This document shows positions 9,730-20,844 of a stretch of 64,000 bases of DNA, in pieces. Each line of letters begins with the position of its first letter. The stretch's first letter is position 1. Below the pieces are notes generated by a model. It was given only the letters and a program-made list of their open reading frames with translations, was not told where the DNA came from and made no database searches. Location of the stretch: NCBI GenBank assembly GCA_039613835.1, contig CP154827.1, positions 1,714,001-1,778,000 on the forward strand. The letters run 5' to 3'. The DNA comes from Acetobacteraceae bacterium. GTDB lineage: Bacteria; Pseudomonadota; Alphaproteobacteria; Acetobacterales; Acetobacteraceae. Made by a program: the position numbers and the translations under genes.

Positions 9730-11874
9730 ATGATGGTCACGTCCATAAAAATTTTCAAATTCTGGCTTCCGCTTATCGTGCTAGACCTGATTTTAACAGG
9801 CCAATCTCAAATCCAGCCCGCGCGTGCCGCTGTCAGTGTGCCCCTTCAATCAGCGCATGACACAGCGACGCTGATCACGGATCATGATGCTCTCGGACCG
9901 GATCAGACGCTCAACGCGGCCATCCGGCTTCAGCTTCAGCCCGGTTGGCACACATATTGGAAAAACCCGGGGGATGCTGGCGAGGCGACATCGCTTTCCG
10001 TATCCCTCAGCGGTGAGCGCAAAGGCAGGTCGGACCAGATTAAATGGCCGACCCCGGCAAAGATACCCGAGAGCGGCCTCATGGCCTATGGCTATGAGGG
10101 TGATGTCGTCCTGCCCGTGACTTTGCGGGCGTCGGGCGTTGGCCCGGCCACGTTACAGGCACATGCGGAATGGCTGGTCTGCGCCAATACATGCGTCCCG
10201 GAAAAAGGTGATTTCACCCTGACATTGCCCGCCGCGTCATCGGAGACGCCGGAGGGCCGGGAGGCGCCGCTTTTCCATCGCGCTGCGGCGCAGACGCCGC
10301 GCCCCTCTCCCTTTCAAGCAGGGTTTGATAAGGGCGGTAGATTGACTCTTCATGGTGAGGGGCTTGATGCCGCGCATGTGGCGTCAGCCTGGTTCATGCC
10401 GGATCGCCCGGGCGTCATTGACCAGCTGGCCGATCAAAATTTCAGGAAGTCCGGGGACAGTCTTGCCATCCATCTCACATGGGCCAAGTCTGTCCTCCCG
10501 CCTGCAGATTTGAGTGGCCTGGTTGTCCTCAAGGGATTGGACGGACGGCAACGCGCTTATGTGCTTGCGCATGTGCGTCCCTTCATTAATGGGATAAAAG
10601 GCGCGCCTGCCGCTGCCGATGAAGCGATGCCCTGGTTGAGGGCCATGATTTTTGCCTTCATAGCGGGGCTGATCCTCAATCTGATGCCCTGCGTTTTTCC
10701 CGTCCTCGCGATGAAAGCCCTTTCTCTCATCAAAATGGCGGGGGCCGCGCGTCATGCGCAACGGCAATCGGCATTATTTTACGCGGTTGGCGTGATTGGT
10801 GCTTTTCTCGCTCTGGCCGCTTTGACGCTTATCCTTCGGGCGGGTGGCACGCAGGTCGGGTGGGGTTTTCAGTTTCAATCGCGGCTTTTCGTCATCATGA
10901 CAATGTGGCTTCTCTTCCTCCTCGCACTGAATCTTTTCAGCGTGTTTGAGATTACCCCCGGCGCGATAGATGTCGGTGCGATGACGCGTCTCGGCGCTTC
11001 CGGTGACATCATCGCCGGCGTGCTCGCTGTTATCCTTGCGACACCCTGCACCGCGCCCTTTATGGGGACGGCACTGGCGGTGGCGCTGACAGCCCCCTTC
11101 ATGATTTCCATCGTGATTTTTGTCGCGATAGGGGTTGGTCTCGCCTGCCCTTATGTCTTGATTGCATGTTTCCCTGCTCTGGGGTGGTTTCTGCCACGCC
11201 CAGGGGCCTGGATGGCCGTCCTCAAACAGTTACTGGCTTTTCCGCTTTTGGCCTCCTGTGTCTGGCTGCTTTGGGTGGTAACCGTGCAGGGGGGCGCTTT
11301 CATGACGTTGCTGGCGACTTCCGGCGCTGTCACGCTTGGTCTCGCAGCCTGGCTTTACGGGATTTCCCAGCGTCAGAAAATCCGGGGCGCGCGGGGCCTC
11401 CGACGCGTCAATCTGATGATCGCGCTCATACTTGTGCTCGCCTCTATCATGGGCGTTGTCTGGATCATCCCGTCATCAGATCAGACTTCAGATGCTCAAG
11501 GCGTTGCAGCGCGCCAACAGTCGGGCGATGCTGGTTTCGACCGTCAAAAATGGTCGCCGGAAGTGCTGGCCGAAAAACACGCGGCGCAAAAGCCAGTCTT
11601 TGTCGATATGACAGCTTCCTGGTGCATCATCTGCCTTGTGAATGATCGTGTGGCGCTGTCCACTTCTTCCGTGCGGAAGGCCTTCGCGGCACGCGGTGTC
11701 ACGATGCTGATCGGGGATTGGACAAATAAGGATGACCGCATCACAGCCTATCTGCGTCAATTCGGGCGCGATGGGGTGCCACTCTATGTTTATTACAAGC
11801 CGGGCGGAGTGGGGGTTGTGCTGCCGCAAATGCTGACGCCGGGTATCGTCATCAAAGCCATCTCGGATGCGTAG
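9730..11874 (+). CDS. DsbD/ScsB-type thiol:disulfide interchange protein
   Basis: Inner-membrane protein that passes electrons from cytoplasmic thioredoxin to periplasmic thiol partners. The 714-aa product has a signal peptide (ends near PARA), an N-terminal periplasmic domain with the cysteine pair LVCANTCVPEKG, a polytopic domain starting at about residue 300 with the two membrane cysteine motifs NLMPCVFPVLAMKAL and ATPCTAPFMGTAL, and a C-terminal thioredoxin-like domain with the active site ASWCIIC. The broad N-terminal domain is ScsB-like rather than classical DsbD. A GGAG site lies 6 bases before the ATG. The reading frame is fully open, in contrast to its neighbours on both sides. Confidence 0.9.
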   Translation: MMVTSIKIFKFWLPLIVLDLILTGQSQIQPARAAVSVPLQSAHDTATLITDHDALGPDQTLNAAIRLQLQPGWHTYWKNPGDAGEATSLSVSLSGERKGRSDQIKWPTPAKIPESGLMAYGYEGDVVLPVTLRASGVGPATLQAHAEWLVCANTCVPEKGDFTLTLPAASSETPEGREAPLFHRAAAQTPRPSPFQAGFDKGGRLTLHGEGLDAAHVASAWFMPDRPGVIDQLADQNFRKSGDSLAIHLTWAKSVLPPADLSGLVVLKGLDGRQRAYVLAHVRPFINGIKGAPAAADEAMPWLRAMIFAFIAGLILNLMPCVFPVLAMKALSLIKMAGAARHAQRQSALFYAVGVIGAFLALAALTLILRAGGTQVGWGFQFQSRLFVIMTMWLLFLLALNLFSVFEITPGAIDVGAMTRLGASGDIIAGVLAVILATPCTAPFMGTALAVALTAPFMISIVIFVAIGVGLACPYVLIACFPALGWFLPRPGAWMAVLKQLLAFPLLASCVWLLWVVTVQGGAFMTLLATSGAVTLGLAAWLYGISQRQKIRGARGLRRVNLMIALILVLASIMGVVWIIPSSDQTSDAQGVAARQQSGDAGFDRQKWSPEVLAEKHAAQKPVFVDMTASWCIICLVNDRVALSTSSVRKAFAARGVTMLIGDWTNKDDRITAYLRQFGRDGVPLYVYYKPGGVGVVLPQMLTPGIVIKAISDA

Positions 11875-11895
11875 TAGCCCTGAAAATTGGCGGGT

Positions 11896-12507
11896 TTAAG
11901 CGGCAACTTTGTAATGGTCCATCTCCCGCCCCTCAATAAAGAGGGAGATATCATCGCCCTTCGCGAGGGGCCGACGCCAGACGGCGTCCCCGTGTAAATC
12001 AGGTCGCCCGCACGCAGGGTGCAATATTGGCTGATGAGAGAGATCAGGTGCGGGATCGGGTAAATCATGTCGTGCAGATGGCCGCTTTGACGGACCTTGC
12101 CATTCACCGTCATGGAGAAGGAAATATCCTCCGATAAGTTTGCGCGTTTGATGAAGTCTGAGCAGGTGGCCGCGCCTTTGAAGCCTTTCGATAACAGCCA
12201 GGGGAACTTCCTCTCCTTAAGTTCCGCCTGTAGGTCACGCGCCGTTAAATCCAGCCCGATGGCGATCTCGTCGAAGCAAGAGAGGGCTTCTATCTCATTG
12301 ACTTCGTAAGCGTCTTTTTTTGAGTCGGATAATCAGCTCCGTCTCATGATGAAGTGAATTGGTAAAAGGCGGGATGACAATCCGGCCATTGGTCACAAGG
12401 GATGAGCAAGGCTTCATGAAGATGGCGGGTTGGTCGAAAGGCGTGTTGCCAAGTTCTCTAATGTGATCCGCATAATTCCGCCCGACGCAATAGATTGTAA
12501 AACTCAT
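11896..12507 (-). pseudogene. Fumarylacetoacetate hydrolase (FAH) family protein, frameshifted
   Basis: Begins at ATG 12507 with a GAGGA site and the FAH opening IYCVGRNYADHIRELGN, then IFMKPCSSLV and HHETELIIRL. In a run of seven T on the plus strand (12315-12321) the frame slips; one base fewer restores KKDAYEVNEIEALSCFDEIA. The second piece contains KGFKGAATCSDFI and DLIYTGTPSGVGP, and slips again at GGGG (11967-11970); one more base gives LAKGDDISLFIEG and a stop at 11896. Members of this family are small-molecule hydrolases or decarboxylases of 2-oxo acid pathways; the substrate cannot be told. Two homopolymer indels make it non-functional as written. Confidence 0.87.
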
Positions 12508-12580
12508 GGGATCCTCTTTTGTGGCGGGCGGGTCGGGCATTGTGATATGTCTTCATTGACCCTCGACCCATCCTGTCCGA

Positions 12581-15517
12581 TTATTTTTCTTTTCCCTTGG
12601 CGAGTCTGGCCCGCTTTGGCTTGACCGATAGGGTACCTTTGCCCGCTGACGCCTTCCCCGACTGCAGCTTGAGAAGCGGCTTCAGGAATTGCCCTGTGTA
12701 ACTCGCGGGTGCTTTGGCGATGTCTTCCGGCGTACCTTCCGCGACGATTTCACCGCCACCCTCTCCGCCTTTCGGGCCGATATCAATGACCCAATCCGCG
12801 GTTTTAATGAGGTCGAGATTATGCTCAATCACAATGACCGTATTACCCTGCGCGACAAGCCGGTGCAGGACTTCGAGCAGCTTCCGCACATCCTCCGTGT
12901 GCAGACCCGTTGTGGGCTCATCGAGGATATAGATGGTTTTGCCCGTGGCGCGCCTGGCCAACTCTTTCGATAATTTGACGCGCTGTGCCTCACCGCCTGA
13001 GAGGGTGGTGGCCTGCTGGCCAAGGGCGACATAACCAAGCCCGACTTCCTGCAGGATGGCGAGGCGGTCCCGGATACGTGGCACGGCGCTAAAAAAGGGC
13101 AAGGCCTCATCGACCGTCATATCCAGCACATCCGCGATGGATTTCCCGCGAAATTTTACTTCCAGCGTCTCGCGATTATAGCGTTTGCCTTTACAAACGT
13201 CACAGGTGACAAACATATCGGAGAGGAAGTGCATTTCGATTTTGAGGACGCCATCCCCCTGACATGCTTCGCAGCGTCCGCCTTTGACGTTGAAGGAAAA
13301 GCGCCCCGGTTTATATCCTCGCGCCTTCGACTCCGGTAATTCCGTGAACCAGTCGCGGATCGGCGCGAACAGATCCGTATAAGTAGCCGGGTTTGAGCGC
13401 GGTGTGCGCCCGATTGGGGACTGGTCGATTTCGATGATTTTATCGAGCTGATCCAACCCTTTAATGTCGCGATAGGGGAGCGGCATTTCATGCGCGCCGG
13501 AGAGGTCTCGCGCCAGAGCTTTATAGAGTGTTTCGATAATGAGGGATGATTTGCCACCCCCCGACACACCCGTTACAGCAATGAAACATCCCAGCGGAAA
13601 ATGCGCTGAGACGTCTTTGAGATTATTGCCTGTCGCGCCCTCAAGAGTGAGCATGCGTTTTTTATCGATGGCGCGTCGCGCCGGAATGGGAATGGTGCGC
13701 CGACCGGAGAGATAGTCCCCCGTGATCGAATGCGGGTTTGCCTCGACCTCTGCCGGCGTGCCCTCCGCCACAACACTGCCGCCGAGGCGGCCCGCGCCGG
13801 GGCCCATATCGACAAGCCAGTCCGCCGCACGGATCGCATCCTCATCATGTTCCACGACGATGACGGTATTGCCGAGGGATTTGAGGCGGGTCAGCGTTTT
13901 CAGCAGGCGCTCATTATCACGCTGATGCAGGCCGATAGAGGGTTCATCCAGCACGTAAAGCACCCCGCTCAGCCCGGAGCCGATCTGGCTGGCCAGGCGG
14001 ATGCGTTGACTTTCCCCCCCTGAGAGCGTGCCCGACATACGCGACAAAGTGAGGTAGTCGAGCCCGACATCCATCAGGAAGTGAAGGCGGCTCGTGATTT
14101 CCCGCAAGATACGGCGCGCGATCTCCGCTTTTTGCGGCGTTAATGTGGGTTCAATGGATGAGAACCAGTCGAGCGCGCGATGGATCGTCATCTCCGCCGC
14201 ATCTGCGATGGTGGCCTTGTTGATCTTGACGCTCAATGCTTCCGGACGTAGCCGGGCGCCATGGCAGGCATGGCACGGCGCATCTGACTGATAGCGGGCG
14301 ATTTCCTCCCGCACCCAGATGCTCTCCGACTCATTGAGGCGACGCGTGAGGTTTTTGATCACGCCATCAAAGGGTTTGACCAAATTATAGTCGCGTCGAT
14401 CATCTTTGTAGGTGAAGGTGACGTTGTCATCCGTGCCGAAAAGCAGCGCATGACGGGTCTCTTCTTTTAACCGGGACCATGGCGTTGTCATCTTCTCACG
14501 GAAGTGTGCGGCGACGGCCTCCAGCGTCTGCTGATACCAGGGGGCTTTCGCGTCGCGCCAAGGCGCAATCGCCCCTTTCGAGAGGGAGCGCAACTCATCC
14601 GGCACGATCAGACGCGGGTCAAAATGGCGTTCAATCCCGATCCCTGCGCAGACGGGACATGCGCCTGTGGGGGCGTTGAAGGAAAAGAGCCGTGGCTCAA
14701 TCTCCTCAATCGTAAAGCCGCTGACCGGGCAGGCGAAGCGCGCGGAAAATGTGATGCGCTCAGGCTTTCCCGTTTCACCATCACGCGGCGCGGGCAGGGC
14801 GTAGGCAATCCCGTCCGCGAGGGACAGAGCTGTTTCCAGACTGTCAGCGAGGCGGGTTTCAATGCCGGGTTTGACGATAATGCGGTCGACAACCACTTCA
14901 ATCGTGTGACGCAATTTGCGATTAAGCTGCGGCGCCTCGGCAATCTCGTGGAGGCCACCATTGACCATGACACGGGTGAAGCCCTTGCGCTGAAGTTCAG
15001 CCAGCTCGTTTCGATATTCCCCTTTACGCTCCCGGATGACGGGTGCCAGCAACATGAAGCGCGTGCCCTCCGGCAGCTCCATAATCCGGTCGACCATCTG
15101 GCTGACTGTCTGCGCTTCAATCGGCAGACCGGTGGCGGGGGAATAGGGCACGCCGACACGCGCCCATAAAAGGCGCATGTAATCGTAGATTTCGGTGATG
15201 GTGCCGACGGTTGAGCGCGGATTTTTGGATGTGGTTTTCTGCTCAATCGAGATGGCGGGGGATAGGCCCTCGATTGAGTCGACATCCGGTTTGCCCACGA
15301 GTTCAAGGAATTGCCGCGCATAGGCTGAGAGGCTCTCAACATAGCGGCGCTGCCCCTCCGCATAGATTGTATCAAAAGCCAGTGAAGATTTGCCCGAGCC
15401 CGACAGGCCGGTAATGACTGTCAGACGGTCGCGCGGGATGTCAATATTGACCGCACGCAAATTATGTACACGGGCCCCACGAACGCGAATGGCCTGAAGC
15501 GGTTTAATGTCAGTCAT
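12581..15517 (-). CDS. uvrA: Excinuclease ABC subunit A
   Basis: Damage-recognition ATPase of nucleotide excision repair. Both ABC modules are intact: Walker [15 protein letters not shown] and [11 protein letters not shown], signature [12 protein letters not shown] and [12 protein letters not shown], Walker [15 protein letters not shown] and [14 protein letters not shown]. Both zinc fingers (CPVC/CHAC and CEAC/CDVC) are visible. I place the start at ATG 15517 ([19 protein letters not shown]), matching family N-termini; the frame stays open to ATG 15571, which also has a nearby GAGGA. The C-terminus carries a basic tail of about 25 residues ([15 protein letters not shown]). Length is about 978 aa. 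It is intact although mutL in this window is broken. Confidence 0.96.
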   Translation of the reverse strand: MTDIKPLQAIRVRGARVHNLRAVNIDIPRDRLTVITGLSGSGKSSLAFDTIYAEGQRRYVESLSAYARQFLELVGKPDVDSIEGLSPAISIEQKTTSKNPRSTVGTITEIYDYMRLLWARVGVPYSPATGLPIEAQTVSQMVDRIMELPEGTRFMLLAPVIRERKGEYRNELAELQRKGFTRVMVNGGLHEIAEAPQLNRKLRHTIEVVVDRIIVKPGIETRLADSLETALSLADGIAYALPAPRDGETGKPERITFSARFACPVSGFTIEEIEPRLFSFNAPTGACPVCAGIGIERHFDPRLIVPDELRSLSKGAIAPWRDAKAPWYQQTLEAVAAHFREKMTTPWSRLKEETRHALLFGTDDNVTFTYKDDRRDYNLVKPFDGVIKNLTRRLNESESIWVREEIARYQSDAPCHACHGARLRPEALSVKINKATIADAAEMTIHRALDWFSSIEPTLTPQKAEIARRILREITSRLHFLMDVGLDYLTLSRMSGTLSGGESQRIRLASQIGSGLSGVLYVLDEPSIGLHQRDNERLLKTLTRLKSLGNTVIVVEHDEDAIRAADWLVDMGPGAGRLGGSVVAEGTPAEVEANPHSITGDYLSGRRTIPIPARRAIDKKRMLTLEGATGNNLKDVSAHFPLGCFIAVTGVSGGGKSSLIIETLYKALARDLSGAHEMPLPYRDIKGLDQLDKIIEIDQSPIGRTPRSNPATYTDLFAPIRDWFTELPESKARGYKPGRFSFNVKGGRCEACQGDGVLKIEMHFLSDMFVTCDVCKGKRYNRETLEVKFRGKSIADVLDMTVDEALPFFSAVPRIRDRLAILQEVGLGYVALGQQATTLSGGEAQRVKLSKELARRATGKTIYILDEPTTGLHTEDVRKLLEVLHRLVAQGNTVIVIEHNLDLIKTADWVIDIGPKGGEGGGEIVAEGTPEDIAKAPASYTGQFLKPLLKLQSGKASAGKGTLSVKPKRARLAKGKEK

Positions 15518-15687
15518 CAAATGCGGTATTCCACCCGGAGAAGCTCTGTATGAAACATTAAAAACGCCCATTTCCTCAGGAGGATCAATAAATCTCTTAT
15601 GCCCGCAATGGCGCGGCGGAGACGCGTGACTGTAACGGCGATGTGCGGTAAGCTGCGCCAGAATTTTTCAGACAAGGATCACGGCTC

Positions 15688-16191
15688 ATGGCAGGAAGCG
15701 TCAATAAGGTTATTCTCATCGGCAATTTGGGGCGTGATCCGGAAATACGCAACTCTCAATCCGGCACGAAAATCGTCAATCTGACTGTCGCCACTTCCGA
15801 AAGCTGGAATGACCGCGCATCGGGTGAGCGGCGTGAGCGTACGGAGTGGCATCGTGTCGTGATCTTCAATGAGCGGCTTACGCCCCTTGCGGAGAGGTTT
15901 CTCCGCAAGGGGCGTAAGGTCTATATGGAAGGCCAGTTACAGACGCGTAAATGGACGGACCAATCCGGCATGGAGCGCTTCACGACGGAAGTCGTGCTTG
16001 ATCGCTTCCGGGGGGAGCTTGTTTTGCTCGATGGCCGAAATGACGGGGGCGGTGCCGCGCCTTCCTATGATGATAACGAAATTGGCGGTGCCCCGCCGCG
16101 CTCGTCACCTGCGCCCACCGCGCGCCCCCAGGAGAGTCAGGGCGGGTGGGACAGCCAGTCCGGCAATCTGGATGACGAAATCCCGTTCTAA
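15688..16191 (+). CDS. ssb: Single-stranded DNA-binding protein
   Basis: Binds and protects ssDNA in replication, recombination and repair. The 167-aa product has the OB-fold start AGSVNKVILIGNLGRDPEIR, the conserved ERTEWHRVVIF segment, KVYMEGQLQTRKWTD, a Gly/Pro-rich linker and the acidic protein-interaction tip DDEIPF. The gene contains a perfect 19-bp inverted repeat encoding RLTPLAERFLRKGRK (separate entry). uvrA is divergent, giving an ssb-uvrA head-to-head pair, the arrangement that carries the shared LexA-controlled region in E. coli; I did not find a convincing SOS box in the 170-base gap. Confidence 0.96.
   Translation: MAGSVNKVILIGNLGRDPEIRNSQSGTKIVNLTVATSESWNDRASGERRERTEWHRVVIFNERLTPLAERFLRKGRKVYMEGQLQTRKWTDQSGMERFTTEVVLDRFRGELVLLDGRNDGGGAAPSYDDNEIGGAPPRSSPAPTARPQESQGGWDSQSGNLDDEIPF
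15877..15918 (+). repeat. Perfect 19-bp inverted repeat inside ssb
   Basis: Left arm 15877-15895 and right arm 15900-15918 are exact reverse complements, separated by the 4-base loop GGTT. The arms are GC-rich, so the mRNA or extruded ssDNA would form a very stable hairpin in the middle of the coding sequence. The encoded residues follow the family pattern (LAE-x-x-L-x-KG), so the repeat coexists with a normal protein. No T-run follows, so it is not a typical terminator. Confidence 0.97.
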
Positions 16192-16284
16192 TGCGTCAAT
16201 CACCATGCTGGCCTTCTCTCGCGGGCCGCATGGACAGACTTTACAGACACTTCGCGCCTTGGCCGCTAATTAAATGGATCTCAC

Positions 16285-19161
16285 TTGACTGACACGTTGA
16301 CGCCCCCCACCCCATTCAATCAGATGCCGGTGACGATTGAGGAGGAGATGCGCACCTCCTACCTCGCTTATGCAATGTCGGTCATTGTTGCGCGCGCCTT
16401 GCCGGATGTGCGTGACGGCCTGAAACCTGTGCACCGCCGTATCCTTTACGGTATGCGTGAGAGCGGTTTTACCGCAGACAAACCCTATCGCAAATCGGCG
16501 CGCCCGGTCGGCGACGTCATGGGTAAATATCACCCGCATGGTGACAGTTCGATTTACGATGCGATGGTGCGCATGGCGCAGCCCTGGTCCATGCGTGTGC
16601 CCCTTATTGACGGACAGGGCAATTTCGGCTCGATCGATGGCGACAGCCCCGCAGCCATGCGTTACACCGAGGCGCGATTGGCGCGTTCCGCCTCGTATTT
16701 CCTCGATGATATTGATCGTGACACGGTGGATTTCCAGCCGAATTACGATGAGAGTGAGGTGGAGCCCAAGGTCCTCCCGGCAACCTTCCCCAATCTGCTG
16801 GTCAATGGCGCATCCGGTATCGCTGTGGGTATGGCGACGAATATCCCGACCCATAATCCCGGCGAGGTGATCGATGCCACGCTGGCCATGGTTGAAGATC
16901 CGGAAGTCACGCTGGACACGTTGATGGAGCTGATCCCGGGACCGGATTTCCCCACCGGAGGGATCATTATGGGGCGGCGCGGCATTCGTTTGGCTTTTGA
17001 GACGGGCCGCGGCTCCATCCCCGTCCGCGCCCGCGCGGAAATTGAGGAAATCCGCAAGGACCGTAAAGCCATCGTGGTGACGGAAATCCCCTATCAGGTC
17101 AATAAAGCCAGCTTGCAGGAAAAAATCGCTGATCTGACCCGGGCAAAGGAAATTGAGGGCATTGCGGACATAAGGGACGAGAGTGATCGTTCCGGAATGC
17201 GCATCGTCATTGAGCTCAAGCGCGATGCAACACCCGAAGTCGTCCTGAACCAGCTTTATCGCTTCACGCAATTACAAACGTCTTTTAGCGTCAATTGCCT
17301 CGCGCTCGATGGCGGTAAGCCGCGCACGATGGGTTTGATTGACGTCCTGAAAGCTTTCATCTCCTTCCGGGAAGATGTCATCCTTCGCCGGGCGCGGTTT
17401 GATCTGAATAAAACGCGTGATCGCGGACATTTACTGGTCGGGCTTGTCATTGCCGTGGCCAATATTGATGCTGTCATCGCCCTTATCCGCGCAGCGCCGG
17501 ATGCGGCGACGGCGCGGGAACGCCTCATGTCGCAATCATGGGATGCCGCCGATGTCGCCGAGCTGATCGCGCTGATCCATGATGAGGGCAATGTCGTTCG
17601 CGACGGTAAAGTCAACCTGACCGAGGCGCAAGCGCGCGGCATTCTTGATCTGCGACTTCAGCGCCTCACCGGTCTGGAAAGTGAAAAGATCCACGCCGAG
17701 CTCGCCGATGTCGCGGAAAAAATCGGTGAGTTGCTCGAAATCATCGGCAGTCACATCCGGCGCATGGAAGTCATGCGGGAGGAGCTCCACGCGGCGCGCG
17801 CCGCGATCGTCTCGCCCCGTATGACGGAGATCTCCGACGCGTTGGGCGACCAGTCTGATGAAAGTCTGGTCGAGCCTGGCCAGATGGTGGTGACCATCAC
17901 ACGGGATGGCTTCATCAAGCGCACGCCGCTGGAGATCTTCCGTGCGCAGAATCGTGGTGGGCGTGGGCGCACGGCGGCGGGCCGTCGTGGAGATGATGTC
18001 ATTATCCGCAGCTTCAATGCGCATACGCATCAGTGGGTCATGTTCTTCTCCTCCGGCGGAAAGGCCTATCGGGAGAAAGTCTGGCGCTTGCCGGAGGCGA
18101 GCCCGACGGCGAAAGGGCGCGCGCTCGTCAATCTTCTGCCCGATCTGGGCAGTGACAGCATCACGGCGGTCCTCCCTCTCCCCCAGGAGGAGGAACTCTG
18201 GACGGACCTGCACCTCGTTTTCGCGACCGCCAGTGGCGGTGTGCGGCGTAATCGCCTCAGTGATTTCAAAAACATCCGTGCATCGGGCCTGATCGCCATG
18301 AAGCTGGATCAAGGTGACTCGTTGATCGGGGTGGCGACCTGTTATGAAGGTCAGGATGTCTTCCTCGCCACGAAGAAGGCGCGTTGCATCCGCTTCCAGA
18401 TCACTGACGAGATTTTGCGCGTCTTTGCCGGGCGCGGCAGTTCCGGCGTGCGGGGCATTCGCCTGGCTCCCGGGGATGAGGTGAATTCACTTTGTATCCT
18501 CGACCATGTGGATGCGTCCGTGGAGGAGCGCGCCATTTATCTGCGTATGGCGAATGCGAAACGTCGTCTGGAAGCGCAGATGGCGGAGGGGTCGGGTGAG
18601 GAGGATGGCGCGCCGGAAACCGAAATTGGCGTTGAAGAAGATGATGATATCAATGTCAGCCCGACCCATGATCTTTCCGCAGAACGTTTTAATGAACTCG
18701 AAGCGCAGGAGCAGATCCTGTTGACCGTCAGTGATGCCGGTTTCGGGCGGCGCTCCTCCGCCTATGATTATCGTGTGTCCGGACGCGGCGGGCAGGGCAT
18801 CGCGAATATGACATTCAACAGCAGCCGGCGCGGGCGGGAGGTGGTTGCGACCCTCCCTATATTGCCCGGCATGGATGTCATGCTTGTGACGGATCTCGGT
18901 CGCCTCATTCGCCTGCCTGTCAAACAGGTGCGCATTATGGCGCGCCAGGCAGGCGGCGTGACGCTCTTCCGCATCGGAAAGGATGAGCAGGTGATGAGCG
19001 TCTTCCCTGTCATAGATGACGGTGATGACGGTCACGACCCTGATGAAGATGCGGACGGGGAAGCGTTGCACCCTGTCGAGGCCGCAACGTCAGCAAAGCC
19101 AAGTGAGAATGGCGCATCCGGCGAAGAAAATTCGGGTACGGATGATCATGTCGATGGGTAA
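16285..19161 (+). CDS. gyrA: DNA gyrase subunit A
   Basis: Breakage-reunion subunit of gyrase. The 958-aa product has the N-terminal core with [15 protein letters not shown] (Ser88 and Asp92 at the quinolone-pocket positions, wild-type residues), the catalytic Tyr127 in MRYTEARL, and the C-terminal beta-pinwheel with the GyrA-box-like QNRGGRGR. After the pinwheel there is an unusually acidic tail (about 50 residues rich in D and E, ending HVDG). A TTG start is used for the listed coordinates; the ribosome site is weak and no better ATG lies nearby in frame. The 3' end overlaps coaD. Confidence 0.95.
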   Translation: MTDTLTPPTPFNQMPVTIEEEMRTSYLAYAMSVIVARALPDVRDGLKPVHRRILYGMRESGFTADKPYRKSARPVGDVMGKYHPHGDSSIYDAMVRMAQPWSMRVPLIDGQGNFGSIDGDSPAAMRYTEARLARSASYFLDDIDRDTVDFQPNYDESEVEPKVLPATFPNLLVNGASGIAVGMATNIPTHNPGEVIDATLAMVEDPEVTLDTLMELIPGPDFPTGGIIMGRRGIRLAFETGRGSIPVRARAEIEEIRKDRKAIVVTEIPYQVNKASLQEKIADLTRAKEIEGIADIRDESDRSGMRIVIELKRDATPEVVLNQLYRFTQLQTSFSVNCLALDGGKPRTMGLIDVLKAFISFREDVILRRARFDLNKTRDRGHLLVGLVIAVANIDAVIALIRAAPDAATARERLMSQSWDAADVAELIALIHDEGNVVRDGKVNLTEAQARGILDLRLQRLTGLESEKIHAELADVAEKIGELLEIIGSHIRRMEVMREELHAARAAIVSPRMTEISDALGDQSDESLVEPGQMVVTITRDGFIKRTPLEIFRAQNRGGRGRTAAGRRGDDVIIRSFNAHTHQWVMFFSSGGKAYREKVWRLPEASPTAKGRALVNLLPDLGSDSITAVLPLPQEEELWTDLHLVFATASGGVRRNRLSDFKNIRASGLIAMKLDQGDSLIGVATCYEGQDVFLATKKARCIRFQITDEILRVFAGRGSSGVRGIRLAPGDEVNSLCILDHVDASVEERAIYLRMANAKRRLEAQMAEGSGEEDGAPETEIGVEEDDDINVSPTHDLSAERFNELEAQEQILLTVSDAGFGRRSSAYDYRVSGRGGQGIANMTFNSSRRGREVVATLPILPGMDVMLVTDLGRLIRLPVKQVRIMARQAGGVTLFRIGKDEQVMSVFPVIDDGDDGHDPDEDADGEALHPVEAATSAKPSENGASGEENSGTDDHVDG

Positions 19162-19651
19162 TCGCATCGGGTTTTACCCCGGCACATTTGACCCGATCAC
19201 GCTCGGGCATCTCGATATTATCCGTCGCGCCTTGACCTTTATGGATAAGGTTATTATCGGTGTCGCGCCGAATTCGGGGAAAAGCCCGCTTTTGCCACTT
19301 GAGATGCGCCTGAATCTCGCATCTCAGGCCATCGCGGCCGCAAAAATTGATGTGGGGCGTGTGGAGATCGTCACATTTGACGGGCTGCTGGTCGATACCG
19401 TTGCGCGACATGGGGCGGGCGTTATCCTGCGGGGATTGCGATCCAACGCGGATTTCGATTATGAAGCGCAGCTGGCTGAGGCAAATCGGAAACTTCTGCC
19501 GACGGTGGAGACAGTTTTCATCTTGTCCGCTCCGGAAACACGCCTGACCGCGTCGCGCATCGTGCGGGAGATTGCGCGGCTTAAAGGGGATATCCACTCC
19601 TTCGTCCCTGAAATTGTGGCGGACGCGGTAAAGCAATTTCTGAAGGCGTAA
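19142..19651 (+). CDS. coaD: Phosphopantetheine adenylyltransferase
   Basis: Fourth step of coenzyme A synthesis: 4'-phosphopantetheine plus ATP to dephospho-CoA. The nucleotidyl-transferase signature [19 protein letters not shown] (TxGH variant TLGH), the substrate-binding [14 protein letters not shown] and the C-terminal [14 protein letters not shown] are all present. Length is about 165-169 aa, normal. Three in-frame ATGs (19142, 19148, 19154) lie within the last codons of gyrA, so the two genes overlap and are likely translationally coupled; the exact start is uncertain. The usual ISS before VRE is TAS here, a mild variation. Confidence 0.93.
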   Translation: MIMSMGNRIGFYPGTFDPITLGHLDIIRRALTFMDKVIIGVAPNSGKSPLLPLEMRLNLASQAIAAAKIDVGRVEIVTFDGLLVDTVARHGAGVILRGLRSNADFDYEAQLAEANRKLLPTVETVFILSAPETRLTASRIVREIARLKGDIHSFVPEIVADAVKQFLKA

Positions 19652-19702
19652 TGCCGCCATAGCGGTCACGCCGATCTGAAACACCCATTAAAAGGAAGAA
19701 TT

Positions 19703-20141
19703 ATGTCTGATCACGACAATATGCTTGAAATGTCGCTGAAATCCGGAAAGGTGACGATCCGGCTGCGGCCCGATCTGGCACCGCTCGCAGTTGCGCGACT
19801 GAAGGAGCTGTCCAGCCAGGGATTTTATGACGGCGTCAAATTTCACCGCGTCATTGAGGGTTTCATGGCGCAGGGGGGGCGACCCGACAGGCACCGGCTC
19901 GGGCGGGAGCGATCTGCCAGACTTAAAGGCGGAATTCACGCAGGAGGCGAAGTTTAAACGCGGCACGATCGGCATGGCGCGCACCATGAACCCGGATTCT
20001 GCCAATAGTCAGTTCTTTATTATATTCGAGCCTTCACCCCCGCTTGACGGGCAATATACAATTGTGGGTGAAGTCACGTCCGGCATGGTGACCGATCCCG
20101 ACATCATCGTCTCAATGCGACCTGTATCCTCAAGCACTTAA
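19703..20141 (+). pseudogene. Cyclophilin-type peptidyl-prolyl isomerase, frameshifted and internally deleted
   Basis: Starts at ATG 19703 with AGGAAG. The first frame shows the cyclophilin segment SSQGFYDGVKFHRVIEGFMAQGG. A run of seven G (19873-19879) puts the gene out of frame; six G would give GGDPTGTGSGGSDLPDLKAE. The second frame continues with FKRGTIGMARTMNPDSANSQ and FFIIFEP. Near the end GEVTSGM joins straight to VTDPDIIVSM; family members normally have roughly a dozen extra residues (VVDKIKRG type) there, so a small deletion between two GM-encoding repeats is likely. Original function: proline isomerisation during folding. Confidence 0.87.
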
Positions 20142-20210
20142 ATGATGCTCGAGCCCGCTACAGCAGCTTGACGCGAGGGCCCGAGTGCTGTAGCGAGGCA
20201 CCACCAAAGT

Positions 20211-20286
20211 GAACCGGTAGCTCAGTCGGTAGAGCATTCGACTTTTAATCGAATGGTCGTGGGTTCGAATCCCACCCGGTTCACCA
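20211..20286 (+). tRNA. tRNA-Lys (TTT)
   Basis: A 76-base cloverleaf including an encoded CCA end. The acceptor stem GAACCGG pairs with CCGGTTC, the D-arm is AGCTCAGTCGGTAGAGC, the anticodon arm TTCGA-CTTTTAA-TCGAA gives anticodon TTT, and the T-arm is GTGGGTTCGAATCCCAC. No copy of its 3' end was noticed downstream, so there is no sign that it served as an integration site in this window. Confidence 0.97.
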
Positions 20287-20844
20287 ATTTTCCCACAAAT
20301 CTTCAGCGCTTCGTCCATTTCTTTAAATGTGGCCAGGCTCTTAACGTGATGAAGCGTCGTCTAAAGGACGTAACGCGGAGCCATCCCGCAAATCACGACG
20401 CCTTCCCGTGGGATACAGAAGGTGATCTGAGTTGGCACAACCCGCCTTTTCAAACGTCTGGCCGCTACCTTCGAAACCCATGTAAATGTTGGGACGCGCG
20501 GTTGCGTGATGCTTGTGAGTGCCAAACTTTCCACACTGAACCGGCGACGCCCAACAACGTGGCATTTCACGGTTTCGCTCGTTTCGCGGGGAAATCCTAA
20601 GCGGCCTTTTAAGTCCCGTTTACCTCCGAATGATTTCGGGTAAGGCTCAAGTTTCTGGATAAAATCGATACAATATCGATCGCCATCAAGTCGCGGATAT
20701 TTCAATAACAGCAACATGAGGCGGATTTTTCGCGTCTGAAACGACCACGCGCTCCGGGCGGAACCTGTTCTCGACTGCGTGCAAAATCAAAAATTAAATT
20801 TTAAGAGGTATAATTTCCGCATTTCGAGTGTAAGGACAATAATA
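20287..20844 (+). other. Intergenic stretch without recognisable gene
   Basis: About 560 bases between tRNA-Lys and the secreted-protein pseudogene. Short open frames occur on both strands (for example about 118 codons on the minus strand at 20361-20717), but none has a convincing start site or resembles a known family. The last 100 bases are AT-rich and probably hold the promoter of the next gene. It may be a degraded gene remnant; I cannot say which. Confidence 0.5.

Noticed and set aside
16270..17271. 333-codon open frame antisense to gyrA
   Set aside because: It mirrors the codon pattern of gyrA, has no start context and no family resemblance. Long antisense frames are expected in GC-rich genes.
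20211..20286. tRNA-Lys as attachment site of an island reaching to 33 kb
   Set aside because: No repeat of the tRNA 3' end, no integrase and no mobile gene were found.
20130..20318. Protein-like frame GGIRTHDHSIKSRMLYRLSYR antisense to tRNA-Lys
   Set aside because: A well-known spurious translation of tRNA genes.
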